A stretch of DNA of 64,000 bases from Methanocella_A sp963769045 (lineage in GTDB: Archaea; Halobacteriota; Methanocellia; Methanocellales; Methanocellaceae): NCBI GenBank assembly GCA_963769045.1, contig CAVYKK010000005.1, positions 16,187-80,186 of the forward strand, written 5' to 3'. Position numbers and translations under genes: made by a program. A model generated the notes under the pieces. It was not told where the DNA came from. It saw only the letters and a list, made by a program, of their open reading frames with translations, and did not search any database. Of this stretch, positions 25,982-34,281 are shown in pieces; within the stretch, counting starts at the first letter, position 1, and each line of letters starts with the position of its first letter.

Positions 25982-26156
25982 CATCGCAGTGCGACGCCCG
26001 TGCTTGCTTCTTGTTAATAAAACCTGTTAGCCATTATCCATTACTTCCAATATTAATCGCGGTGCGACGCCCGTGCTTGCTTCTTGTTGAAAAGGCATAT
26101 CGGCCAATAGCTAATATGTCCCATATTAATCGCGGTGCGACGCCCGTGCTTGCTTC
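25982..26156. repeat. Three direct repeats with CRISPR-like spacing
   Basis: Near-identical 33-39-bp segments occur at 25982-26015, 26051-26089 and 26124-26156. They share the core GTGCGACGCCCGTGCTTGCT and, in the last two, the leading TATTAATCGCG. Two unrelated AT-rich spacers of about 34-36 bp separate them. The same core recurs inverted at 26689-26722 and 26832-26866, so this is a dispersed family and not a uniform array. No coding sequence is visible here. Confidence 0.8.
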
Positions 26157-26725
26157 GCCGCACGTGCTACTCCGGGTTTTTACGGTGTTCCGGTGTCGGG
26201 CGACGGGCTCGCACCTTCGTCGGCACAACGCGCCTTCGGCAGCGTTGAGCCTCCTTTGCAAGCCCTGAAAAACGCGCCTATCGGCAGCGTTTTTCACACC
26301 CGCCACCTCCACACCCCTCGCACAGCTGATGCGTGCGAGCGGGCAAGCCGAAAAAACCCTCCGCCTTCCGCGGAGAAGCACCGGCTACCCTTACCAACAA
26401 TAGTACAGGCATCGATCCAACACTAGTCCAGACGCGTGAGCCTTTGCTTCTCCGCGGAAGGCGGAGGGTTTTTCTGGCCGAAGGCCCCTCGCACGCGCAG
26501 CTGTGCGAGGGGTGCGGAGGCGGCCGGGCAATGAACGCTGCCGACAGGCGCGTTGCTTAGCGCTTGCGAAGGGACTCGACCGGGCGCAGCCGAGCGAAGC
26601 GAGGCGCCGCCGGGTCGTGTCTCCGGGGGTGCGAGCGCGGCCCGGACGGCGCAGCACCGGAAAAACCCGGAGTAGCACATGCGACGAAGTAAGCATGGGC
26701 GTCGCACCGCGATTAATATTGGACA
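26122..26725. repeat. Large imperfect palindrome (about 260-280-bp arms)
   Basis: The left arm (about 26122-26380) and the right arm (about 26445-26725) are complementary over most of their length. Landmarks are TATTAATCGCG against CGCGATTAATA, TGCTACTCCGGGTTTTT against AAAAACCCGGAGTAGCA, CACCCCTCGCACAGCTG against CAGCTGTGCGAGGGGTG, and CCGCCTTCCGCGGAGAAGCA against its complement at 26445-26464. A 64-base spacer separates the arms. Short open frames inside have biased composition and mirror each other, so I do not call genes. It may be a mobile element remnant or a structured RNA locus. Confidence 0.75.
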
Positions 26726-27119
26726 GACCAAAATCTGATCAATTAGTTACTGCTCTACTGGTATCAGATATTGTAAGAACGCGGCCCGGACGGCGCAGCA
26801 CCTGAAAAACCCGGAGTAGCCCATGCATGCGAAGCAAGCATGGGCGTCGCACCGCGATTAATATTGGATAGACCATATCCTGATTCTCTTTCTGCACAGG
26901 GAATTGTAAGAGCGCGGCCCGGACGGCGGAGCACTCGACGGATGAAAAAGGGTATTTTCAAGTAGGGGTGATGAAAAATAGCTATGTCTAAACTCCATTC
27001 ATATGGTTTATTACATTTATCGTTAGATCGGCATGCGTCGGCTTCATTTTATTAAATTTTTCATAAGACCGGAAAAACCCGGAGTATGCCCGGCAAAGCA
27101 AGATTGGACGTCGACCCGA
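26635..27119. repeat. Tandem copies of a ~95-bp degenerate unit
   Basis: A unit starting GCGGCCCGGACGGCG, passing through AAAAACCCGGAGTAGC and GGGCGTCGCACCGCG, and ending ATTAATATTGGA occurs at 26637-26729 and 26781-26872. A truncated start is at 26913-26935 and a decayed middle/end at 27063-27118. Unrelated 37-50-bp AT-rich stretches separate the copies. The first copy is also the right end of the palindrome at 26122-26725. Nothing else is visible between 26960 and 27155. Confidence 0.7.
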
Positions 27120-27155
27120 GAAAAAGTAAAAAGTCCTGATCGATTTATTACTATG

Positions 27156-28499
27156 TTACCGCTTTGGTATGTAACCTTCTTTCTGTAATACCAAGTCCAC
27201 TTGCTCCACCGCAGTACCGATGTAGTTCTCCGGATCCGTGATCCTGTCAACCTCGGCAGGTTTCAGCTTCGCGGCAATCTCGAGGTTCTCCAGAAGGGCT
27301 TCCTTGAGCGACTTCTTCTGCTCGAACGCCCGCATCGACGCATCCCTGACGATCTCATGGGCCTTCTGTCTGCCAAACCCGCGTTTTGCCAGCTCGATCA
27401 TCACGGCCTCGCTCATCTGCACGCCACGTAAGATATTGAGGTTGCGCTTGATGTTCTCGGGATAGAAGGTCAGGCCAGTGATCACTTTAATCGTCTTGTT
27501 CAGGATGTGGTCCAGGAGAATCGAGGACTCCGGGATGATCACCCGCTCACAGGACGAGTTGGTCAGGTCGCGCTCGTCCCAGAGCACGTTGTTCTCCAGC
27601 GCGGGCTCGACGTACGCCCGGACTACCCGGGCCAGGCCGCAGACCTGTTCGGCGTTGATCGGGTTCCGCTTGTGCGGCATCGTGGAGGAGCCGACCTGCT
27701 TCTTGCCGAAGCCCTCGGCCAGCTCGCCGATCTCGCTGCGCTGCATCAGGCGGATTTCCAGGCAAATCTTATCGAGGGTGCTCGCTACCCCGGCCAGGAA
27801 CATCATGTACTCCGCATGGCGGTCCCGCTGGATGACCTGGCTGGATACCGTCACAGCCGGGATGCCGAGGTATTCCATGGTCAGCTCTTTAATCTTGATG
27901 CCCTGTTTGCCGAACGCCGCCTGTGTCCCCACGGCGCCGCTCATCTGTCCTACGGCTACGCGGGTCCGCATCTGCGTAAGGCGTTCCTCGTGGCGCGAGA
28001 TTTCCATGGCCCAGATCGCAAAACGCAGACCGTATGTGGTCGGCACCGCAAGCTGGCCGTGCGTGCGGCCGGCGGTGACCAGGTGCTTTGTCGTATCTGC
28101 CTTCTCCAGCAGCACGAACTTGAGCCTGTGCAGCTTGTCCGCGAGAAGGTCCATGGCATCCTTCAGCTGCAGGGCAAGCCCGGTGTCCAGGATGTCGTTC
28201 GACGTAGCACCGTAGTGTACCCACTTGCCCGGCTCGCCGCACTGCTCTGCATAGGCGAGCACCACGGCCATCATGTCGTGGCTGATCTCGTCCTCGATCT
28301 GCCGGACGCGTTCGACGTCGACTTTGCCTATACAGGCCGCGATGGTCTCCGCGTCATTCTTCGGGATCAGGCCGACCGCAGCTTCCGCCCGGGCCAGCGC
28401 CGCCTCGACCTGCAGGAGCTTCTTCAGCTTGGCTTCCTCGGTCCATACCGCTTTCATTTCCGGGGTGCCATACCTGAACTCAATTGGGTGTATCGCCAT
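27156..28499 (-). CDS. purB: Adenylosuccinate lyase
   Basis: PurB cleaves adenylosuccinate to AMP and fumarate and also acts on SAICAR in purine synthesis. The 447-residue protein has the fumarase/aspartase signature GSSTMPHKRNP with the flexible catalytic serine loop, YGATSNDILDT for substrate binding, and AGRTHGQLAVPTTYG. Length and order match archaeal PurB. The repeat zone ends just past its 3' end. The region between its start and 28701 shows nothing I can interpret. Confidence 0.96.
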   Translation of the reverse strand: MAIHPIEFRYGTPEMKAVWTEEAKLKKLLQVEAALARAEAAVGLIPKNDAETIAACIGKVDVERVRQIEDEISHDMMAVVLAYAEQCGEPGKWVHYGATSNDILDTGLALQLKDAMDLLADKLHRLKFVLLEKADTTKHLVTAGRTHGQLAVPTTYGLRFAIWAMEISRHEERLTQMRTRVAVGQMSGAVGTQAAFGKQGIKIKELTMEYLGIPAVTVSSQVIQRDRHAEYMMFLAGVASTLDKICLEIRLMQRSEIGELAEGFGKKQVGSSTMPHKRNPINAEQVCGLARVVRAYVEPALENNVLWDERDLTNSSCERVIIPESSILLDHILNKTIKVITGLTFYPENIKRNLNILRGVQMSEAVMIELAKRGFGRQKAHEIVRDASMRAFEQKKSLKEALLENLEIAAKLKPAEVDRITDPENYIGTAVEQVDLVLQKEGYIPKR

Positions 28500-28701
28500 G
28501 GGACATCAATCCTGTAAACAGGTTCTACTTAGTCAAATGGTCAATAAATAGTTACGCAAAACATCGTTCAATGGCAACCGGACAATGGACGTTGGCGGAC
28601 GACCACAGCGATGGTCATGCTGGAGACGATGAAAAGCGATCAGGCCTGTCAACGCTTGCCTGTGCGGAAGTGCCCTCGCGCGTGGAAGATTGCCCCATTC
28701 G

Positions 28702-29400
28702 TCAGGCAGCAGGTGCGGATGCAAGCATTTTCAGCCGGTCCGGATAGTTGCTGCTCATATAGTCAGGCCCCATCGCCGCGTACTTCCTGATCTCCTCGGG
28801 CGTGTCCTCGTTCCACACGTTGACTGTGAACCCGTTCTTATGCGCTTCGTCGATAATGGCCTGCGACACGATGTCCTTGCGCATGAAAATACAGTCTGCC
28901 ATCACGTCGAGGGCGAGGGCTTTGAAGTCGACGGGCAGACGACTGACGATAGCCGCAGTAGGGCTTTGCGGGCTGAACCCTTTAATGCGCCTGATGGAGT
29001 ATGTATCGAAAGAAGCGACCATGCAGGCGTTGACAATGTCGTTCCTGTCGATCAGGTCCAGCAGTTCCAGCTCGGTCCCCTGCTGCTTGATCTCGGTAAC
29101 GATCTTGACCCTGCCCTTCGTGATATCGATGGCTTCCTGCAGGGTGGGTATCTTCTGTCCCTTGCCCGCGTCGAGCGCTTTCAGCTCCGCCAGCGTCATC
29201 TCGCTTACCTTCCCGTGCCCGTTGGTCGTCCGGTCCACCGTGTCGTCATGAATGATCACGAGGTGGCCATCGGCCGACCGGCGCACGTCCATCTCGATCC
29301 AGTCCACGCCGATCTCGATGGCCTTCTGGAAGGAGAGCAGCGTGTTTTCGGGCTCGTACCCCGCGGCCCCCCGGTGCCCTACGATCATGAACATATGCAT
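28702..29400 (-). CDS. ugpQ: Glycerophosphodiester phosphodiesterase
   Basis: A TIM-barrel enzyme of ~232 residues that hydrolyses glycerophosphodiesters to glycerol phosphate and an alcohol. The family motifs are complete: GHRGAAGYEPENTLLSF holds the catalytic histidine and glutamate, IEMDVRRSADGHLVIIHDDTVDRTTNG the metal site and second histidine, and VKIVTEIKQ follows. I place the start at ATG 29400 because a TATA box sits 25-32 bases upstream and no ribosome-binding site is seen. This suggests a leaderless message. It may act on archaeal lipid head groups. Confidence 0.9.
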   Translation of the reverse strand: MHMFMIVGHRGAAGYEPENTLLSFQKAIEIGVDWIEMDVRRSADGHLVIIHDDTVDRTTNGHGKVSEMTLAELKALDAGKGQKIPTLQEAIDITKGRVKIVTEIKQQGTELELLDLIDRNDIVNACMVASFDTYSIRRIKGFSPQSPTAAIVSRLPVDFKALALDVMADCIFMRKDIVSQAIIDEAHKNGFTVNVWNEDTPEEIRKYAAMGPDYMSSNYPDRLKMLASAPAA

Positions 29401-29423
29401 AATTAAAGGAAATGCGGCTGTGT

Positions 29424-29433
29424 TTATATAACA
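29424..29433 (-). promoter_or_regulatory. TATA box for the phosphodiesterase gene
   Basis: TTATATAAAC (read on the minus strand) lies about 25-32 bases before ATG 29400, the spacing expected if transcription starts at or next to the start codon. Confidence 0.55.
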
Positions 29434-29606
29434 CAAAGGCACAAAGTCAGGCCAAACGGCGGCACGTATCGAAAAAATTGTGGGGTCGCTGACGTCAATG
29501 ATGCGGCAATAAACGCTTGTTTTTTATGGCTTACCCTGTACAGACATCAGGCGCCCGCTTATCGGGTCTTTGTGTTAGTCATTTGTGATATGTTTTATAT
29601 ACTCAT

Positions 29607-29740
29607 GACCTTTTCAACACGAAGGCCACGAAGGCCACGAGGTACACGACGTTCATTTTAAAAAAGGGGCAATGGCAGCCTCTTTCTACCTGAGACTTCG
29701 TGTACATTGTGGCCATTGTGGCCTTTGTGTCGAAAGGGTC
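29607..29740. repeat. Hairpin element of 9-nt units (family B-like, copy 3)
   Basis: The left arm starts GACCTTTTCAACACGAAGG and continues with two GCCACGAAG-type units; the right arm from about 29709 to 29740 is its complement (TGTGGCC repeats, then CGAAAGGGTC). The centre is about 70 bp. It occupies most of the 400-bp gap 29401-29802 between two genes on the minus strand; the rest of that gap holds only the phosphodiesterase promoter. Confidence 0.75.
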
Positions 29741-29802
29741 ACAAGCCTGAACAAAGAGATTCAGGAAAGACTATGTCTTTGAAGTCCTTCGAGTCGTCGT
29801 GT

Positions 29803-30420
29803 CTAAGCAAGACCTGCCCAGACGTCTTCGATGATTGTATTGTTACTGAACTCCCAGCTATACGCGCGCTTATCCATTGACATAACCGAAGGGAACGTCT
29901 GTTCCTGCACGCTCGTCGTATTGCCCGTTTTCACGGTGCATGTCATCTTGATGCCATCGACGTCCGTCTTGCCCAGGTTATAGGCAGTGACTGTGACAAC
30001 CTGGTTCGTCTTATTGTCCGCTAGGAGCTTCGAAGCAATCACATAAGTGTACGCGATGGTCGGCGTGTCCTCGAGGAATGTGTTCATCCTGGTGATGTCG
30101 GTATCGCTCTTATTCTGGAGCGCGTGGTACCTGGACGAGACGTCCTCGTAGTTTGCCTTTACGGTAGCGAGCTGTCCGCTGAGAGACGAGTAGTTTGCCC
30201 TGAGCATCGCAAGGTCCTGCGTCGCCTGGCTCATATTGCCTTCGATGGCTTCCAGTTCCGCCACTCTGTCTTTTAGCGACTTGTCCTGCGACTGATTGGC
30301 CGCGAACAGCGCGAAGGCCACGGCGGCGAGTATGACGCAGACGATCACGAGCGCGATGAATAGTTTACCCTCTCCGGATCCGCCGAGCGGCGAGCCACGG
30401 CCAAGTGTTTTACTGCTCAA
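29803..30420 (-). CDS. Single-pass membrane protein with coiled coil
   Basis: A 205-residue protein. A short cytoplasmic tail precedes one membrane helix (about 20-41, LFIALVIVCVILAAVAFALFA). A heptad-type coiled coil follows (about 46-110, SLKDRVAELEAIEGNMSQATQDL). The C-terminal domain, about 125-205, looks like a small beta-sandwich with several N-x-T/S sites. The start codon is TTG with GGATGG just before it. I do not recognise a family; it resembles archaeal cell-surface anchored proteins of unknown role. Confidence 0.65.
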   Translation of the reverse strand: MSSKTLGRGSPLGGSGEGKLFIALVIVCVILAAVAFALFAANQSQDKSLKDRVAELEAIEGNMSQATQDLAMLRANYSSLSGQLATVKANYEDVSSRYHALQNKSDTDITRMNTFLEDTPTIAYTYVIASKLLADNKTNQVVTVTAYNLGKTDVDGIKMTCTVKTGNTTSVQEQTFPSVMSMDKRAYSWEFSNNTIIEDVWAGLA

Positions 30421-30473
30421 GTTACCATCCCAACGTTTTTATTGTCGTTTTCCTATTTAACCATTACACTAAA

Positions 30474-30598
30474 GCATTGGACACGAAGGGCACTAAGGCC
30501 ACAGGCCACAAAGGGCACTATAGGCTTTACCTAAAAATTCCTGGTAATGGCTGCCCCTTTGTGCCCTTTGTGCCCTTAGTGCCCTTCGTGTCCAATGC
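30474..30598. repeat. Inverted-repeat element with perfect 25-bp ends (family B, copy 4)
   Basis: Bases 30474-30498 and 30574-30598 are perfect inverted repeats, starting with GCATTGGACACGAAGGGC. Inside are further 9-nt units (CACAAAGGG, CCCTTTGTG) and a short unrelated centre. The layout is that of a small non-autonomous inverted-repeat element. It lies in the divergent region upstream of tyrS, and not between gene ends as copy 1 does. Confidence 0.85.
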
Positions 30599-30653
30599 TT
30601 ATGGGAAATATTTTATAGGCAATGTGATATCTATTACGCAGAGTGGTGAGTTA

Positions 30654-31604
30654 ATGGATAAGCTTGAATTGGTCACCCGTAACGTGGAAGAAGTGGTGAC
30701 GATGGATGAACTGAAAAACCTGCTCGCAACGAACCCGCACCCGAAAGTCTACGTGGGTTATGAGCCGAGCGGGAACATCCACCTGGGCCACATGATCACG
30801 GCCAACAAGCTCATCGACCTCCAGCAGGCGGGTTTCGAGGTGACCGTGCTGTTAGCGGACTTGCACGCGTACCTGAACCGCAAGGGCACTATGGAGGAGA
30901 TCGCGAAGATCGCCGACTACAACAAGCGGTGCTTCATCGCGCTGGGCCTGAGCCCGGATAAGACTCGCTTCGTGCTGGGCTCGAGCTACCAGCTCTCGCC
31001 AGCCTATGAGACCGACGTACTGCGGATGGCGTGCGATACGACGCTGAACCGGGCCCGCCGGAGCATGGACGAGGTGTCCCGCGACGCTGAGGACCCGAGG
31101 GTATCGCAAATGATCTACCCGCTCATGCAGGCCCTGGACATCGCTTACCTCGACGTCGATGTGGCCATGGGCGGCATCGACCAGCGGAAGATACACATGC
31201 TCGCCCGGGAGGAGCTGCCGTCCATGGGCTATAAGAGCCCGATCTGCCTGCACACGCCCATCCTGCTCGGCCTCGACGGAACCAAGATGTCGTCGAGCAA
31301 GGGCAACAACATCAGTGTGGACGAGCCGGCAGAGTCGGTAACGAAAAAGATCGAGAAGGCGTTCTGCCCCATGGGCCAGGTCGCCGACAACCCTGTGCTG
31401 GACCTGTTCCGGTACCACATCTTCATGAAGTACCCGACGATCACCATCGAGCGGCCGGAGAAGCACGGCGGTAACATGGAGTTTTCGAGCTTCGAGGCGC
31501 TCCGGGACGACTTCGCGGCTAAGAAGGTCCACCCCATGGACCTGAAAAAGGCGGCCGCGAAATACATGAACCTGATACTGGAGTCGGTCAGGCAGCGCAT
31601 GTAG
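30654..31604 (+). CDS. tyrS: Tyrosyl-tRNA synthetase
   Basis: A 316-residue archaeal-type TyrRS, lacking the C-terminal S4-like domain of bacterial enzymes. Class I motifs are present: PSGNIHLGHM for HIGH and KMSSSKGN for KMSKS. The tyrosine-binding strand is VGYEPSG, and the segment AMGGIDQRKIHMLAREELP is typical. The start at 30654 follows GGTGAG by four bases; upstream in-frame sequence is only the repeat element, so it is not part of the protein. Confidence 0.96.
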   Translation: MDKLELVTRNVEEVVTMDELKNLLATNPHPKVYVGYEPSGNIHLGHMITANKLIDLQQAGFEVTVLLADLHAYLNRKGTMEEIAKIADYNKRCFIALGLSPDKTRFVLGSSYQLSPAYETDVLRMACDTTLNRARRSMDEVSRDAEDPRVSQMIYPLMQALDIAYLDVDVAMGGIDQRKIHMLAREELPSMGYKSPICLHTPILLGLDGTKMSSSKGNNISVDEPAESVTKKIEKAFCPMGQVADNPVLDLFRYHIFMKYPTITIERPEKHGGNMEFSSFEALRDDFAAKKVHPMDLKKAAAKYMNLILESVRQRM

Positions 31605-31740
31605 GCCGGCGATCAACCGTACGTTGACCACAAACCAACATACACTTTCATATATTACGTCAGCATTAAAAATATGTGGTGATACACTGGAGCGACAGCG
31701 TAACAGACCCGGAGAGACCCCCGGTGAGCCCATCACCAGG

Positions 31741-32001
31741 GTGCGGACGCCTAACAAGCGAGAGGGTGAAATTTTAGGCCACGTGGTCAGCATGGTCGGC
31801 GCCAACCGCGTCGTGGTGCAATGCGCGGACGGCGTGACTCGCATGTGCCGGATACCGGGCAAGATCAAGAAGCGGATCTGGATTCGCGAAGGCGACACGG
31901 TCATCGTCGTGCCATGGGAGTTCCAGAACGAGAAGGCCGACGTCGTCTGGCGCTATACCCAGCCGCAGGTCGACTGGCTGCAGAAGAAAGGGTTTTTGTG
32001 A
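31741..32001 (+). CDS. eif1A: Translation initiation factor aIF1A
   Basis: The S1/OB-fold factor that binds the 30S A site during initiation. The body is unmistakable: EGEILGHVVSMVGANRVVVQCADGVTRMCRIPGKIKKRIWIREGDTVIVVPWEFQ. The start is difficult. A TATA-like catatatta at 31648-31656 puts transcription near 31680, after which the only usual in-frame start is GTG 31741, preceded by GGTGAG. A basic in-frame stretch (ERQRNRPGETPGEP) before it looks like a real N-terminal tail, so a CTG start at 31687 is possible. Confidence 0.88.
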   Translation: MRTPNKREGEILGHVVSMVGANRVVVQCADGVTRMCRIPGKIKKRIWIREGDTVIVVPWEFQNEKADVVWRYTQPQVDWLQKKGFL

Positions 32002-32175
32002 TCGACTAAAACCAGTTTATCACCCTAAACATTTTTTATTATTACTATCGGTAGCACGGGTAGCGGATGCTGTCACGCTCGCATAGAGCGCCAGGTAGCC
32101 AGGAGTCAGCTTATGACCGGAGCCCTGGTCCGGCATAAGAGTTTGAAAAACTGGCCGGGTAATTCGTCGCGTACC

Positions 32176-32205
32176 GTCCGGGCGCTCGCGCGCACACGCG
32201 TGACC
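32176..32205. repeat. CG-alternating intergenic motif, copy 3 (reverse orientation)
   Basis: GGGCGCTCGCGCGCACACGCG reads on the minus strand as CGCGTGTGCGCGCGAGCGCCC. It lies between the convergent ends of aIF1A and the 32245 membrane gene. The rest of 32002-32244 shows nothing else I can interpret. Confidence 0.6.
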
Positions 32206-32244
32206 GACTTCTGCAAAGGCGACGTTTTTTCATCGTTTGCAGCT

Positions 32245-32835
32245 TCAAGCCTGTACCTGCTTTCTCTTAATAAACACGTTATAGACCCCTAACGCCACGA
32301 AAAAGCTCCATGCGAGGGCCAGCAGGAACGTGATAAGCCTGATGATCGGGTTCTCGACATAAGCGGCGATCAGCAGTACCATCACAAGAAGTAAAAATGC
32401 CGATAAGATCGAGAGCCGCTGATCATACTGTTTCTTCCACTGCATGATCAAAGCACTGATGCATATGGCCACAAGGCAAAGTGAGCCCAGCCCTATGAGC
32501 ATATGGCCATTGATCATCTCGAGAATAGCTATGGCCGTTAGAAAGACCAGGAAGACCCCGCTAATCACAGTCGTCAGTATGCGTGGGTATGGTAATTTCA
32601 ACGGCTTTATCCAGCCGATTTTAGTGCCCAGGAACGTCCTGCCCCTGATAGCTGTGGTCAGGATATCAGCGATCAAGTAAGTGATTGCCATAACAGATGC
32701 CTGACTCGTAAAGCCCAGCGCATAACCTGTCAGGATGGCCCCGACAGGCAAGACGAGGAACTCCAATATGAAAAAATAGACGCGGTACGGTTTCATGTAT
32801 TTATCATGGCGTTCCAGTACCTCGTTTGTATCCAT
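32245..32835 (-). CDS. Hypothetical integral membrane protein
   Basis: The 196-residue protein has about six hydrophobic helices: around 20-40, 46-64, 85-107, 112-128, 142-160 and 166-186. The N-terminus (MDTNEVLERHDKYMKPYRV) and the very end (KRKQVQA) are charged. No motif is recognised. Its codon use is more AT-rich than its neighbours. It is monocistronic, convergent with aIF1A and upstream of no obvious partner. Confidence 0.6.
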   Translation of the reverse strand: MDTNEVLERHDKYMKPYRVYFFILEFLVLPVGAILTGYALGFTSQASVMAITYLIADILTTAIRGRTFLGTKIGWIKPLKLPYPRILTTVISGVFLVFLTAIAILEMINGHMLIGLGSLCLVAICISALIMQWKKQYDQRLSILSAFLLLVMVLLIAAYVENPIIRLITFLLALAWSFFVALGVYNVFIKRKQVQA

Positions 32836-32939
32836 CGACGTACAACTCCAACCCTGTTAGTCATGTATAAATGGCATTTTCAAAAGAAAAACATTATCTC
32901 ACAATCATTGAATCGAAGAAATAAAAAAGAGACAACCGG

Positions 32940-34280
32940 CTAACGGTTGAACTTGTTGACCATCCCGACACCGTACTCCGCGAGCTTCTTCGCGCCGTCA
33001 TCGGTGCGGGACTCGGCGAAGACCCTGATGATCGGCTCGGTGCCCGACGCCCGGATCAGCACCCAGCCCTCTGGACGGAAGACCTTGATGCCGTCGGTAA
33101 GGTCGGCTTTCGCCTTTTCCTTCCTTATCTCGTTCTCGATGCTTTTCAGTATGGCATCCTTATCCTTACACTTGATCTTCTCTTTCACGCTGCTGTAAGA
33201 CGGCAGCGCATCCACGATGTCGCTGAGCTTCTTGCCGGTCTTCGCGAGCATCTCCAGCATGCTGGCCGCGGACATGCCGCCGTCCCGGCAGTACTGGAAC
33301 TCGGGAAAGATGAGGCCGCCGTTGCCCTCGCCGCCAAAGACGGCGTCAACTTCCATCATCTTCCGGGCCACATGGATGCTGCCAACCATGGTCCAGATGA
33401 CCTTAGAGTCGTATTGCTTCGCGATGTCCTCGATCAGGGAAGACGAGCTGACCGGGGTGACCACGATGCTGCCTGGTTTCTGCTGCAGCTTGTATTGTGT
33501 CATCAGCGCGAGGAGCACGTCCTCGTTGACGAACCTACCTTTGTCGTCGATGAATACCGCCCGGTCGGCGTCGGCATCGTGGGCGACGCCAAGGTTGGCG
33601 CCTGCCGCTTTGACGGCTGCCTTCAGGTCGTTGATCTCGTTGCCCGTAGGCTCGGGGTTCCGGCCCGGGAAGGTGCCGTCCACCTGTGCGTTGAGCGTGA
33701 TCACTTTACAGCCCAGCTTGCGCAGCAGGAACGGAGTCGTCACGCTTGCCGCGCCGCAGCCGGTATCCGATACGACGGTGAAGTGCTTATCCCGGATGGC
33801 CGCAGCATCGACGGCGTTAATGATCCCGTCGATGTACTCCGGCTTCGGGTCGGCACAGGAGATGTTGCCCGTATCGCTCCAGTTCGCGTTCTTGTAGGTG
33901 CAGGAGAAGTAGATTTTTTCAACGGCGGCCTCGTCCTGCCGCGACATCTCGGTGCCGTCGCCGGCAATGCCCTTGATGCCGTTGTACTCGGGCGGGTTGT
34001 GGGATGCAGTGATAATCATTCCTGCGTCCGCATGACGCTTCACATAGTACTGGACGCAGGGCGTGGGCGCGATGCCCAGGTCGACCACCGAGCATCCGGT
34101 CGATAGCAGGCCTGCGATCACCGCGTTTTTCAACATGTCGCCAGACTGCCTCGTATCCATTCCCACCGCGAACCTCCCGCTCCTGAACGTCCCGATGCTC
34201 TTCGCCAGGCTCATCGCCATCTCAGGGGTCATCTCTACGTTGGCGACCCCCCTTACTCCGTTCGTGCCGAACAGCGCCAT
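32940..34280 (-). CDS. glmM: Phosphoglucosamine mutase / phosphomannomutase
   Basis: An alpha-D-phosphohexomutase of 446 residues. The phosphoserine loop is TASHNP (91-96, S93), the Mg site is DADADRAVF, the sugar-specificity loop is GEGNGG, and the phosphate-binding end is RASGTEPIIRV. It probably makes glucosamine-1-phosphate or mannose-1-phosphate for nucleotide sugars used in glycan synthesis. ATG 34280 has GAGGAGA 8 bases upstream and starts one base after the stop of the MobB-MoaE gene, so the two share a message. Exact sugar specificity is not certain. Confidence 0.9.
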   Translation of the reverse strand: MALFGTNGVRGVANVEMTPEMAMSLAKSIGTFRSGRFAVGMDTRQSGDMLKNAVIAGLLSTGCSVVDLGIAPTPCVQYYVKRHADAGMIITASHNPPEYNGIKGIAGDGTEMSRQDEAAVEKIYFSCTYKNANWSDTGNISCADPKPEYIDGIINAVDAAAIRDKHFTVVSDTGCGAASVTTPFLLRKLGCKVITLNAQVDGTFPGRNPEPTGNEINDLKAAVKAAGANLGVAHDADADRAVFIDDKGRFVNEDVLLALMTQYKLQQKPGSIVVTPVSSSSLIEDIAKQYDSKVIWTMVGSIHVARKMMEVDAVFGGEGNGGLIFPEFQYCRDGGMSAASMLEMLAKTGKKLSDIVDALPSYSSVKEKIKCKDKDAILKSIENEIRKEKAKADLTDGIKVFRPEGWVLIRASGTEPIIRVFAESRTDDGAKKLAEYGVGMVNKFNR

Positions 34281-34281
34281 G

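Noticed and set aside
25982..26156. A short CRISPR array
   Set aside because: Only three repeats, unequal ends, inverted copies of the same core nearby as parts of longer units, and no cas genes in the window.
26034..26696. Arg/Pro-rich open frames inside the palindrome
   Set aside because: They mirror each other on the two arms, have skewed composition and no recognisable domain; they are side effects of GC-rich repeat sequence.
30405..30653. Long N-terminal extension of TyrRS and of MtnP (56270-56386)
   Set aside because: Both are translated repeat elements; good internal ATG starts match the family lengths.
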